Assembly (NCBI GenBank): GCA_903868655.1
Contig: CAIPWG010000153.1
Coordinates: forward strand, 1-9,190
Length of the DNA stretch: 9,190 nucleotides
From: an uncultured Sphingomonadales bacterium
Lineage (GTDB): Bacteria; Pseudomonadota; Alphaproteobacteria; Sphingomonadales; Sphingomonadaceae
Direction: 5' to 3'
In this document: in pieces, positions 1 through 6,560 of the stretch
Position numbering within the stretch: position 1 is the stretch's first letter
Layout of the letters: every line of letters begins with the position of its first letter
Made by a program: the position numbers and the translations under genes
The notes under the pieces: generated by a model
Databases searched by the model: none
Told to the model about the DNA's origin: nothing
The model's input: the letters and a program-made list of their open reading frames with translations, nothing else

Positions 1-720
1 CCCGTTGCAGCGGGGATGGCCTGCCTGACACCCGAAGAACGCGAAATCGGCGTCGCGCTGGTCGAATTCGGTGCCGAAGTGACGACCGTCTCGGTCTATG
101 TTTCGGGTATGTTGCTCGGTATGCAAGTGATCCCGTTCGGATCGGGCGATATTACCGACGCGATTGCGTCGGCCTTTGGAATTCGCCGGTATCATGCCGA
201 ACGGCTGAAATGCATGTCGGGTTCGGCCATTGCCAGCCCGGCTGACCATCGCGAGATGATCCCTGTGAACGCGCCGGGAGATCCCGAAACGGGCGGCCCG
301 ATCGCGCGTCACGCCGATGACAAAAACCGCATACCCCGTGCCGAACTGATTTCGGTAATCACCCAGCAATTGGGCTATTTTACCGAAGAAGTGGCCAAAG
401 CGCTTAAAGTCATGGGCTTTACCGGTCAGCGCGGACAACAAGTCGTTTTGACCGGCGGCGGTGCGCAAATGCCTGGGTTGGCTGATTTCACCCAGGGTGC
501 ACTTGGCCGTCCTGTAAGGATCGGCTCGCCACCGACAATGTTGGGCTTGCCGCCGGGCAATGCCACACCCAGTTCATCAACGCTGGTTGGCCTGTTGCTG
601 TATGCGGCGGCCGAACCGGTCGATATCCGGGCGATCGGCCCAAGATCACGCCCCGAAGGCGAGTTGCGGGGTTTTGCCCTGGTCGCGCGAATCTGGCGCG
701 CCTTGCGCGAGTATTTTTGA
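1..720 (+). CDS. ftsA: Cell division protein FtsA, 3' part (5' end outside window)
   Basis: FtsA is the actin-like protein that anchors FtsZ filaments to the inner membrane and helps recruit the later divisome. The reading frame is open from base 1 and ends in TGA at 718-720, giving 239 codons; family members are about 420 residues, so roughly the first 40% is missing. Visible parts are the region after the PHOSPHATE-2 loop, an IPFGSGDITDAIA segment matching the family's IPxGGxxIT motif, the adenosine-binding stretch VVLTGGGAQMPGL (about 442-480), and a C-terminal amphipathic helix ARIWRALREYF that fits the membrane-targeting sequence. Oddly, the PHOSPHATE-2 loop, normally close to DIGGGTTD, reads EFGAEVTT (64-87), losing the Asp and the glycine run. 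ftsZ follows after 205 bp. The ATG at 16 is internal, not the start. Identity is firm from the C-terminal motifs and the ftsZ neighbour. Confidence 0.95.
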   Translation, partial: PVAAGMACLTPEEREIGVALVEFGAEVTTVSVYVSGMLLGMQVIPFGSGDITDAIASAFGIRRYHAERLKCMSGSAIASPADHREMIPVNAPGDPETGGPIARHADDKNRIPRAELISVITQQLGYFTEEVAKALKVMGFTGQRGQQVVLTGGGAQMPGLADFTQGALGRPVRIGSPPTMLGLPPGNATPSSSTLVGLLLYAAAEPVDIRAIGPRSRPEGELRGFALVARIWRALREYF

Positions 721-759
721 TCGGTCACGGGGCACAGCCCTGCGGCGGTTGGCTTGATT

Positions 760-788
760 TTGGTGCCACTGTGGAAAATTGGTATATT
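760..788 (+). promoter_or_regulatory. Possible ftsZ promoter (weak)
   Basis: TTGGTG (760-765) and TATATT (783-788) are separated by 17 bp and lie in the most AT-rich part of the gap before ftsZ. The -35 match is poor. DnaA box 1 lies between the two hexamers, so DnaA binding there could compete with polymerase, while box 2 lies downstream. The true ftsZ start site may be elsewhere in 721-925; a TTGACT at 829-834 is another -35-like element but has no convincing -10 partner. Confidence 0.3.
770..778 (-). promoter_or_regulatory. DnaA box 1 upstream of ftsZ
   Basis: The plus strand reads TGTGGAAAA, so the minus strand reads TTTTCCACA, a perfect match to the DnaA box consensus TTWTNCACA. It sits 148 bp before the ftsZ start, within an 11-bp direct repeat (ACTGTGGAAAA) whose second copy is at 811-821. 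DnaA is known to activate ftsZ transcription in Caulobacter crescentus; its action here is inferred from the site alone. Confidence 0.6.
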
Positions 789-812
789 TTTGTGCCAAAT
801 AGATACTGCAAC

Positions 813-821
813 TGTGGAAAA
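813..821 (-). promoter_or_regulatory. DnaA box 2 upstream of ftsZ
   Basis: This is a second TGTGGAAAA (TTTTCCACA on the minus strand), again a perfect TTWTNCACA match, in the same orientation as box 1 and 43 bp from it. Forty-three bp is about four helical turns, which would place both boxes on the same face of the DNA. The ftsZ ATG is 104 bp downstream. Confidence 0.6.
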
Positions 822-830
822 GCCAAGTTT

Positions 831-835
831 GACTC
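831..835. promoter_or_regulatory. GANTC (CcrM-type methylation) site before ftsZ
   Basis: GACTC lies 9 bp after DnaA box 2. In Caulobacter, CcrM methylates GANTC and methylation in the ftsZ promoter stimulates transcription. A five-base degenerate site is expected by chance every few hundred bases, so the call rests on its position beside the DnaA boxes in an ftsZ promoter region. No TTAA-N7-TTAA CtrA site was seen in the gap. Confidence 0.35.
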
Positions 836-925
836 TGATTAGACAATTCGATCCGTGCCAAAGCTATCTCCCACGATTTTCGCCATTTTGCAGGGCCAGA
901 CCCTGAACCGCACCGGGAGACCGAC

Positions 926-2374
926 ATGAGCATCAACATCGGACCGCCGTCGATCGATGAACTGCGGCCCCGTATCACGGTGATCGGTGTTGGCGGTGCG
1001 GGTGGTAACGCCATCGCCAACATGATCGGCGCGGGAATCGAAGGTGTCGATTTTGTCGTAGTCAACACCGACGCACAGGCGTTGAACAATTCGATCGCCG
1101 ATACGCGCATCCAGCTCGGGCCAGCGATCACGCAGGGCCTGGGTGCCGGCGCACGCCCCGAAGTGGGCCGTGCTGCGGCTGAAGAAACACTGGCAGATCT
1201 CGAGCGCGCGCTCGAAGGCGTGCACATGGTGTTTATCGCCGCCGGCATGGGCGGCGGCACCGGTACCGGAGCAGCGCCGGTGATTGCCGAAGCGGCGCGC
1301 CGCAAAGGCGTGTTGACCGTGGGCGTGGTGACCAAGCCGTTCCTGTTCGAAGGCGCGCGCCGTATGCGGGCCGCCGAATCCGGTATTGCCGAGCTGCAAA
1401 AACATGTCGACACGTTGATCGTGATTCCCAACCAGAACCTGTTTCTGGTGGCCAAAGCTGAAACGACGTTCAAGGAAGCGTTCGGTCTGGCCGATGAAGT
1501 GTTGCAGCAGGGTGTGCGCTCGATCACCGATCTGATGGTCATGCCCGGCTTGATCAACCTCGACTTTGCCGATGTGCGGTCGGTGATGGGCGAAATGGGC
1601 AAGGCCATGATGGGCACGGGCGAGGGTGAAGGCCCAAGCCGCGCACTCGAAGCCGCCGAACGCGCGATTGCCAACCCCTTGCTCGATGGCGTGTCGATGC
1701 AGGGTGCCAAAGGCGTGATCATTTCGATCATCGGTGGCGACGACATGAAGCTTCTCGAAGTCGACGAAGCGGCCAATCACATCCGCGAACTGGTCGACCC
1801 CAATGCCAACATCATCTGGGGCTCGGCGTTCAATCCCGATCTGAACGGCAAGATCCGCGTTTCGGTGGTCGCCACCGGTATAGAACAGACCAGCGAACAA
1901 GGCGAAATCCTTGCACGCCCGACATCGATGGCAGGCACCCGTGGTCCGGCGTTTCCGGGCGGTGGTCTGGCTGCACCGCAAGGCATCACGCCGCGTGCCG
2001 ATGCCGCGCCGCGCCCTGCCAGTGCGCCGCCTGCGCCGGCAGCGCCGGAACCGGTGGTGGCCCGTGATCCGCAACCGCAGCCCTTCGTACCAGCCCCTCC
2101 GCCAGTGGTTGATGACGAACCGTTCGACCTGACGTTTGATCTGAGCGAGGAAGAGGCACCGTCTCCGGGCCTGCCTCGGTTTGGCCGCGTCGGCGTGGCG
2201 CCGGAACCGACCGAACCGCCGGCCCCGGCGCGTCCCGCAACGGGGGGCTCGACCTTGTTTGAGCGCATGTCCAGCCTGTCGCGCGGCAATCCGCCCGAGG
2301 ATGAAGCACCAGAAGGCGACGACGGCAAATCGTTGAACATCCCACGTTTCCTGGGGCGCCAGAACAACCAGTAG
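926..2374 (+). CDS. ftsZ: Cell division protein FtsZ
   Basis: FtsZ is the tubulin-like GTPase that polymerises at midcell into the Z-ring and directs septal wall synthesis. The 482-residue product has the nucleotide-binding glycine loop GVGGAGGN (21-28), the tubulin signature GGGTGTG (109-115), and the T7 loop NLDFAD (211-216) whose Asp residues complete the GTPase site of the neighbouring subunit. The globular core ends near residue 320. A long Pro/Ala/Glu-rich linker of about 150 residues follows, including an acidic [11 protein letters not shown] segment, and then the conserved tail [13 protein letters not shown] (470-482) that binds FtsA and other partners. The long linker is usual for alphaproteobacteria; E. 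coli FtsZ is about 100 residues shorter. ATG 926 is chosen because GGGAGA (915-920) lies 5 bp before it. All catalytic motifs are intact. Confidence 0.99.
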   Translation: MSINIGPPSIDELRPRITVIGVGGAGGNAIANMIGAGIEGVDFVVVNTDAQALNNSIADTRIQLGPAITQGLGAGARPEVGRAAAEETLADLERALEGVHMVFIAAGMGGGTGTGAAPVIAEAARRKGVLTVGVVTKPFLFEGARRMRAAESGIAELQKHVDTLIVIPNQNLFLVAKAETTFKEAFGLADEVLQQGVRSITDLMVMPGLINLDFADVRSVMGEMGKAMMGTGEGEGPSRALEAAERAIANPLLDGVSMQGAKGVIISIIGGDDMKLLEVDEAANHIRELVDPNANIIWGSAFNPDLNGKIRVSVVATGIEQTSEQGEILARPTSMAGTRGPAFPGGGLAAPQGITPRADAAPRPASAPPAPAAPEPVVARDPQPQPFVPAPPPVVDDEPFDLTFDLSEEEAPSPGLPRFGRVGVAPEPTEPPAPARPATGGSTLFERMSSLSRGNPPEDEAPEGDDGKSLNIPRFLGRQNNQ

Positions 2375-2466
2375 AACAATTCATCCGGCTGGCGCCATCG
2401 TTCATCGCATGATGGCGTCACGCCCGGTTATTTGCGCTAAGGCCCCTCGCAAGCGAAGACGTTTTG

Positions 2467-2497
2467 GTCCCCAGCCCCATCAGGGGAGGGGACTTTT
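2467..2497 (+). terminator. Rho-independent terminator after ftsZ
   Basis: GTCCCC (2467-2472) pairs with GGGGAC (2488-2493), and after a small internal bulge CCCC (2475-2478) pairs with GGGG (2483-2486) around an ATCA loop. TTTT (2494-2497) follows directly. It lies 93 bp after the ftsZ stop and before the SPOR gene, so it probably separates the two units. The upstream CCCCTC (2443-2448) could instead pair with GAGGGG (2486-2491), an alternative fold that might weaken termination; that is speculative. Confidence 0.55.
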
Positions 2498-2499
2498 CA

Positions 2500-2504
2500 G
2501 ACTC
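2500..2504. promoter_or_regulatory. GANTC site upstream of the SPOR-domain gene
   Basis: GACTC lies 54 bp before the proposed TTG start of the SPOR gene, just after the ftsZ terminator hairpin. It could allow methylation-dependent control as at ftsZ, but one such site can occur by chance. No convincing promoter hexamers were found in 2498-2557. Confidence 0.2.
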
Positions 2505-2557
2505 GGCTGATCGCGCCTTGGTCGCAAAGCGTGATTGCATAACGTGGGAACCGGTTT

Positions 2558-4825
2558 TTGTCAGAGCAGCGCGCGCAATCCTTGAGGCTGGCTCGACTGG
2601 GCCTGATGATAGGCGCTTTTATGGTGAGCAGTTCCGCGCTTGCCTCAAGCTCGCCAGTTGCCGAAGACGATGCGGCACCCGCCACGGTGTCGCATCCCGT
2701 TGTCGAGCCAACCGCGCCGAGCGCGGGCAAAGCGCTGAATGCCGCGCTGGGGCAGTTGGCAAAAGATCCGCGCAATATCGATGCCTTGATTGCGGCTGGC
2801 GATGCCGGAATTGCCTTGGGCGACAACGAGGCAGCGCTGGGATTTTACACCCGCGCCGACCAGTTGGTGCCTGCATCCAACCCTGCTGTCAGCGGCAAGA
2901 TCAAAGCGGCGATCGCTGGCGCGCGTCTGCTTCTCGATGATCCGGTCGAGGCGCTGCGCTGGTATGCGCAGGCAGAAAGCGCCGGGGCCGATCCAGTCGG
3001 GTTCGCGCCCGATCGGGGGCTTGCGTTCGATCTGGTGGGTGACAATGTTGCGGCGGTGACCCAATATCGCAAGGTGCTCGATCATCCCGTTGATCCCGCA
3101 TTGCGCGATGAAGTGACCCGACGGCTGGCATTGAGCCTTGCCATTGCGGGGGATCGGAGCAGCGCTGAGCGCGCGCTGCTGCCCTTGCTCAAGCGGCAGG
3201 ACCGTGCTGCGTGGCGCACCCATACGTTCGTGCTGGCCATCGCGGGGCGCAGTGACGAGGCGGTGAACGTGGCGCATGCAACGATGCCGCCCGATCTCGC
3301 CGATGCGATTGCGCCGTACTTGCGGTTCATGGTGCGTTTGACCCCGGCGCAACAGGCAACGGTTGCCAGTCTCGGCAAATTTCCCCGCGCGGCGGAGATT
3401 GGGCGCGATGGCCCGCAGATCATGGCTTATGCCGCGGCGCATCCGCGCGCCGCCATTGCTCAACCGCCGGTTGCAGCGCCGGTTTTGGCGCAAGCCAGCG
3501 GATCTGCCGCAGGCGAGGCGAAACCCGCGCGGCGGCGGCACAACGGCAATCCAGCCGCGGTCATGACTACGGCCGCTGCCGTGCCTGAGCCGGAAATTGT
3601 TCTGCCACCGCCACCACCCCCACCTGTTGCCATGCTTGCGGCTGCACCGCCACCGGTTGTGGCCGCGCCGACCAGCCCGTCGCCAGCACCCGCACGGACC
3701 AGCTTTGATCTTGCGCAAGTGACCGGCAGCGCCGTGGCAACCGCCCCAACGGCCGCCCTGCCACCAGTGGCGACTGCCACCCCTGCGATATCAACCCCTG
3801 CACCGGTTGTGCCGAAGCCAACCGTCCTTTCGCGGCTCGATCTGCCGCCGGTGCCACGTCGCACGCCGGCGCCGGCTCAAGCGGGGCCAGCGGCCATTGC
3901 GGCGACCCCTGCGGTTGCAGCTGTGACAACGCCCGATCATGGATCGGCTCAGTCGATCGCGCCAATTCCGGATAAAATCCCGACCAAGCCGGCTGCCGCA
4001 AAAACGGCAAACGCCAAACCCGCGGTCGACAAACCCGCGGTCGACAAGGCTGTCAAAGACAAAGCCGTCAAAGAAAAAACCGTGCCGGATCAGGCGGAGG
4101 GCGATAAGCCGCAAAAGGGCAAGGCAACCCGTACCAGGGATGCCAAGGCAAAGCACGACGAGACGCCAGCCGAGCCCACCGACGCAAAATCGGCGAAGAG
4201 CAAAGCCGCGCATGGCAAAGCAGCAAAGGACGAGGCCGCCGAGACCGTTTTGCCGCCTTGCAAACCAGCCACTCCCGCCAAGGGTCGCAAGGGCAAGGCC
4301 GCGAAAGCCGCCCCGGCACCCGCAGCCAAAGGCAAATCGCGATCGGGCAAGAAGGGCAAGGCTGACAATACCAGCGAGACTTGCGCGCCACAGACACACG
4401 GTGATCGCCCCAATGGCCCCGGCGACGTTTCGCGTGACAGCGACAACGCGGATACCGGCAAAGCCAAAGGCAAAGCCAAGGGCCACGACAAGACCGCCGA
4501 TGCCGAAAAGAGCACTGACAAGGCCAGTGCCAAGGGCGGACGTCACGCTCGCTATGCCAGCCGGATCTGGGTTGAAGTGCTGACCGGCGGTGATCGCGAC
4601 AAGATGCCCGGCGAATGGCGCAATCTGGTGCGCAAGGCGCATGTTCTGAAAAAGCGCAAACCCTATCTGACACCCTGGCGCAGCAATTTCCGGTTGTTGA
4701 CCGGGCCGTTCGACAGCGATGCCGAAGCGCAGGATTTTATCGTCGAATTGCGCAAGGATGGCGTGTCGGGATTCGAATGGACCAGCCCCGCCGGGCAGGC
4801 GGTCGATACCCTGGCTTTGCCCTGA
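2558..4825 (+). CDS. Exported SPOR-domain protein with Pro-rich and Lys/Ala-rich linker
   Basis: The product has 755 residues. Residues 1-30 form a signal peptide: Arg-rich start, hydrophobic core LGLMIGAFMVSSS, likely cleavage after ALA. About 45-280 is Ala-rich and helical, with TPR-like phrases (NIDALIAAGDAGIALGD; ALGFYTRADQLVPA). About 310-470 is Pro/Ala-rich. About 475-665 is very Lys/Ala-rich, resembling the tail of histone H1, and contains a 15-bp tandem repeat. About 668-750 is a SPOR domain (RIWVEVLTGG..., NFRLLTGPFDSDAEAQDFI). SPOR domains bind denuded glycan strands at the septum, so a periplasmic role in division is likely; the following of ftsZ agrees. The start is TTG 2558, with GTGGGAA at 2544-2550: a stop codon lies in frame at 2540-2542, and later ATG codons would remove the basic signal-peptide end. 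The exact function is unknown. Two Cys lie in the linker. Confidence 0.88.
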   Translation: MSEQRAQSLRLARLGLMIGAFMVSSSALASSSPVAEDDAAPATVSHPVVEPTAPSAGKALNAALGQLAKDPRNIDALIAAGDAGIALGDNEAALGFYTRADQLVPASNPAVSGKIKAAIAGARLLLDDPVEALRWYAQAESAGADPVGFAPDRGLAFDLVGDNVAAVTQYRKVLDHPVDPALRDEVTRRLALSLAIAGDRSSAERALLPLLKRQDRAAWRTHTFVLAIAGRSDEAVNVAHATMPPDLADAIAPYLRFMVRLTPAQQATVASLGKFPRAAEIGRDGPQIMAYAAAHPRAAIAQPPVAAPVLAQASGSAAGEAKPARRRHNGNPAAVMTTAAAVPEPEIVLPPPPPPPVAMLAAAPPPVVAAPTSPSPAPARTSFDLAQVTGSAVATAPTAALPPVATATPAISTPAPVVPKPTVLSRLDLPPVPRRTPAPAQAGPAAIAATPAVAAVTTPDHGSAQSIAPIPDKIPTKPAAAKTANAKPAVDKPAVDKAVKDKAVKEKTVPDQAEGDKPQKGKATRTRDAKAKHDETPAEPTDAKSAKSKAAHGKAAKDEAAETVLPPCKPATPAKGRKGKAAKAAPAPAAKGKSRSGKKGKADNTSETCAPQTHGDRPNGPGDVSRDSDNADTGKAKGKAKGHDKTADAEKSTDKASAKGGRHARYASRIWVEVLTGGDRDKMPGEWRNLVRKAHVLKKRKPYLTPWRSNFRLLTGPFDSDAEAQDFIVELRKDGVSGFEWTSPAGQAVDTLALP
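4016..4090 (+). repeat. 15-bp tandem repeat inside the SPOR-protein linker
   Basis: Two perfect copies of AAACCCGCGGTCGAC (4016-4030, 4031-4045) are followed by degraded copies at 4046-4060, 4061-4075 and, more weakly, 4076-4090. They are in frame and encode KPAVD, KPAVD, KAVKD, KAVKE and KTVPD. The pattern looks like minisatellite growth of a low-complexity basic linker, so the copy number may differ between strains. Confidence 0.85.
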
Positions 4826-4908
4826 ACATCTGACCGGTTAGCCAAAAAGGCGTCATGAAACCGTTATAAGGTATCGACCGTATCAAGGGGTCATGCGATC
4901 CTAACCGC

Positions 4909-4948
4909 ATGTCCACAGGTTTTGCACAGTCTTGTCGAGTTTTGCGCA
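4909..4948 (+). promoter_or_regulatory. Group of DnaA-box-like motifs in the gap before ybjN
   Basis: TTTTGCACA (4920-4928) is a perfect TTWTNCACA match. It is flanked by TTTTGCGCA (4940-4948, one mismatch) and ATGTCCACA (4909-4917, two mismatches), all on the same strand with starts 11 and 20 bp apart. An inverted repeat CATGCG/CGCATG (4892-4897, 4906-4911) overlaps the left edge. The 264-bp gap 4826-5089 holds no gene and no clear promoter or terminator that I can see. DnaA control of the downstream pair, or DnaA titration, is possible; an origin is less likely because there is no adjacent AT-rich unwinding region. Confidence 0.35.
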
Positions 4949-5089
4949 AGGGGGTGGGCGCCTGTTGTTGCCGTTCATCGGTAGCTTGGCGATGGGTCTA
5001 AGCAAGCGACGTCGAGACCCGGTCGTAGCGATAGGCAAGGCGGTCCGTCTTGTCTGCCACAACCGGTCCGGTGCACTGGAGTGCCGATA

Positions 5090-5593
5090 ATGCGGACTGC
5101 CCAAGACAATGGTGAACGCGAGGATGCCGCGCCGGTCGACATGCTTGCGTCCCTGTTCGAGGCGCGTGGTTGGCCGTTTGAATTTGTCTCTGACGATGAA
5201 ATTCACGGCGAGATTCAGGGATCGTGGGCCAATTATCAGGTCCGCTGCATCTGGCGCGAAGAAGATCACGTGTTGCAGATGCTGTGCCTGCCCGACATTC
5301 GCGTGCCCGATGACAAGCGTGCTGCGGTGCACGAGGTCATGGCCTTGATCAACGAACAAGTGTGGGTCGGCCATTTCGACATGTGGTCGAACGGGGGCGT
5401 ACTGCTTTACCGCCATGGCCTGATGCTGGGCGATGAGGGCCTGCTCAGTCTGGGCCAGGCGCAATCCGCGATTGAGGCGGCTGTTGATGAATGCGACCGG
5501 TTCTACCCTGCGTTCCAGTTCATCCTGTGGGGCGACAAAAGCCCTGCCGATGCATTGGCCAGTGCGCTGGTCGATGCCGTTGGCGAAGCCTGA
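5090..5593 (+). CDS. YbjN domain-containing protein
   Basis: The 167-residue soluble protein resembles the alphaproteobacterial YbjN family (type III secretion chaperone-like fold), often found directly before proC. Family phrases are LFEARGWPFEF near the start, then alternating strands (EIHGEIQGSWANYQVRCIW; HVLQMLCLPDIRVPDD), a helix RAAVHEVMALINEQVWVGHF, and a final helical part QAQSAIEAAVDECDRFYPAF with FILWGDKSP. There is no signal peptide or membrane segment, so it is probably cytoplasmic. E. coli YbjN has been linked to stress and motility regulation, but the role of this branch is unknown. ATG 5090 is chosen because GGAG (5078-5081) lies 8 bp before it; a GTG at 5081 overlaps that ribosome-binding site and is unlikely. 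The stop is 8 bp before proC, suggesting co-transcription. Confidence 0.85.
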   Translation: MRTAQDNGEREDAAPVDMLASLFEARGWPFEFVSDDEIHGEIQGSWANYQVRCIWREEDHVLQMLCLPDIRVPDDKRAAVHEVMALINEQVWVGHFDMWSNGGVLLYRHGLMLGDEGLLSLGQAQSAIEAAVDECDRFYPAFQFILWGDKSPADALASALVDAVGEA

Positions 5594-5601
5594 GGGGCAA
5601 G

Positions 5602-6405
5602 GTGTTGCGTATCTTTCAGTTCGGTTGCGGCAATATGGGTGGGGCGATGCTGGCCGGATGGCTGGCAGGCGGATTTGACGCCGCAGCCTTCACGGTGATT
5701 GATCCCTCGCTCAAGACCGCGCCCGAGGGCGTAAGGCTGCTCGAGACCGCGCCGCTGAGCGAGGTTGCGGCCGATGTCGTTGTGCTGGGGTTCAAGCCTC
5801 AGCAATTGCCAACAGCGGCCGCAGCGGTTGCGCCGCTGGTGGGCGATGGCACACTGGTGCTGTCGATCCTCGCAGGTGTCGACCTGGTCACGTTGCGCGG
5901 CACATTTCCGGCAGCGCGGGCGATTGTGCGCGTCATGCCCAATCTGGCCGCAGCACTCGGCAAATCGCCAATTGCGCTGTTCGGTGATGCCACCGATCAG
6001 GCGCGTGCCACGACCGACGCGTTGATGGCGCCTTTGGGCCAGGCCGAATGGCTGGCGCAGGAAAGCGCAATGGATCTGGTCACAGCGCTGGCCGGATCGG
6101 GCCCGGGATTTGTCTATCGGTTTATCGACGCGCTTGCCGGCGGCGCCGCAGCGCTCGGCCTGCCGCGCGATCAGGCTGATCGCTTGGCGCTGGCGATGAT
6201 TGAAGGCGCGGTGCAACTTGCCGCCGCATCGCCGCACAATCCTGCCGAACTGGCGCGCCGCGTGGCCAGTCCGGGTGGTGTGACGCAGGCCGGGCTCGAT
6301 GTGCTCGATGCCGATGGCCGCTTGGCGCGGTTGATCGAAGATACCTTGCGTGGTGCACGTGATCGCAGCGCAGAGATGACGGCGCAGGCCAAACAGGCGT
6401 CCTGA
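5602..6405 (+). CDS. proC: Pyrroline-5-carboxylate reductase
   Basis: ProC catalyses the last step of proline synthesis, NAD(P)H-dependent reduction of 1-pyrroline-5-carboxylate to L-proline, in the cytoplasm. The 267-residue length is normal. Visible are the Rossmann dinucleotide loop FGCGNMGGAM (7-16), the FKPQ turn (64-67), VRVMPN (109-114), the dimer-domain GSGPGF (165-170), and the family signature near ELARRVASPGGVTQAGL (216-232). In that signature the usual PGGTT reads PGGVT, a mild variation with the following Thr kept. GTG 5602 is chosen because GAGGGG (5592-5597), overlapping the ybjN stop, is just upstream and the product then begins in the usual way before the glycine loop; TTG 5605 is an alternative. 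The frame is open further upstream, but that part lies inside ybjN. Co-transcribed with ybjN. Confidence 0.97.
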   Translation: MLRIFQFGCGNMGGAMLAGWLAGGFDAAAFTVIDPSLKTAPEGVRLLETAPLSEVAADVVVLGFKPQQLPTAAAAVAPLVGDGTLVLSILAGVDLVTLRGTFPAARAIVRVMPNLAAALGKSPIALFGDATDQARATTDALMAPLGQAEWLAQESAMDLVTALAGSGPGFVYRFIDALAGGAAALGLPRDQADRLALAMIEGAVQLAAASPHNPAELARRVASPGGVTQAGLDVLDADGRLARLIEDTLRGARDRSAEMTAQAKQAS

Positions 6406-6481
6406 TCGGCCTCAACCCATTCGGCTTTCCGTTCAGCGATCGGCAAGGGAACTTCGGGCAAGACAAAATTCGTCGGTTTCG

Positions 6482-6510
6482 CTTGAAAGCGGGCGCAAGC
6501 GGCGCAATAT
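6482..6510 (+). promoter_or_regulatory. Promoter candidate for the Bax-inhibitor-1 family gene
   Basis: CTTGAA (6482-6487) and CAATAT (6505-6510) are spaced by 17 bp, each matching five of six bases of the alphaproteobacterial housekeeping consensus CTTGAC-N17-CTATAT. Transcription would begin near 6517, leaving a leader of about 45 bases before ATG 6561. No terminator hairpin was recognised between proC and this site. Confidence 0.5.
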
Positions 6511-6560
6511 TGCATGCGACGGCCCCTATCTTGGGTCTTTCACACGGAGACGATAAGCAC

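Noticed and set aside
646..2074. Long minus-strand reading frames opposite ftsZ
   Set aside because: They are out-of-frame mirrors of a certain ftsZ gene, give low-complexity Arg/Ser/His-rich products, and have no ribosome-binding site or family features.
2392..2418. Inverted repeat GCGCCATC/GATGGCGT as an ftsZ terminator
   Set aside because: It has an 11-base loop, a terminal G-T wobble and no T-run; the hairpin at 2467-2497 is a better candidate.
4016..4090. Tandem repeats as a CRISPR array
   Set aside because: The units are 15 bp, directly adjacent without spacers, and in frame within a coding region.
2645..4642. Several long minus-strand frames opposite the SPOR-domain gene
   Set aside because: The plus-strand product has a signal peptide, ordered domains and a SPOR end; the opposing frames are composition artefacts of GC-rich repetitive codons.
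4901..5464. Minus-strand frame opposite ybjN and its upstream gap
   Set aside because: The plus strand carries a recognisable YbjN-domain gene with a good ribosome-binding site; the opposite product shows no motif.
5491..5601. N-terminal extension of proC from an upstream ATG
   Set aside because: It lies inside ybjN in another frame, adds Cys/Arg-rich sequence not found in ProC, and a good ribosome-binding site supports the start at 5602.
6483..6560. N-terminal extension of the BI-1 family protein from TTG 6483
   Set aside because: The stretch overlaps the promoter candidate, and ATG 6561 has its own ribosome-binding site and gives the normal family length.
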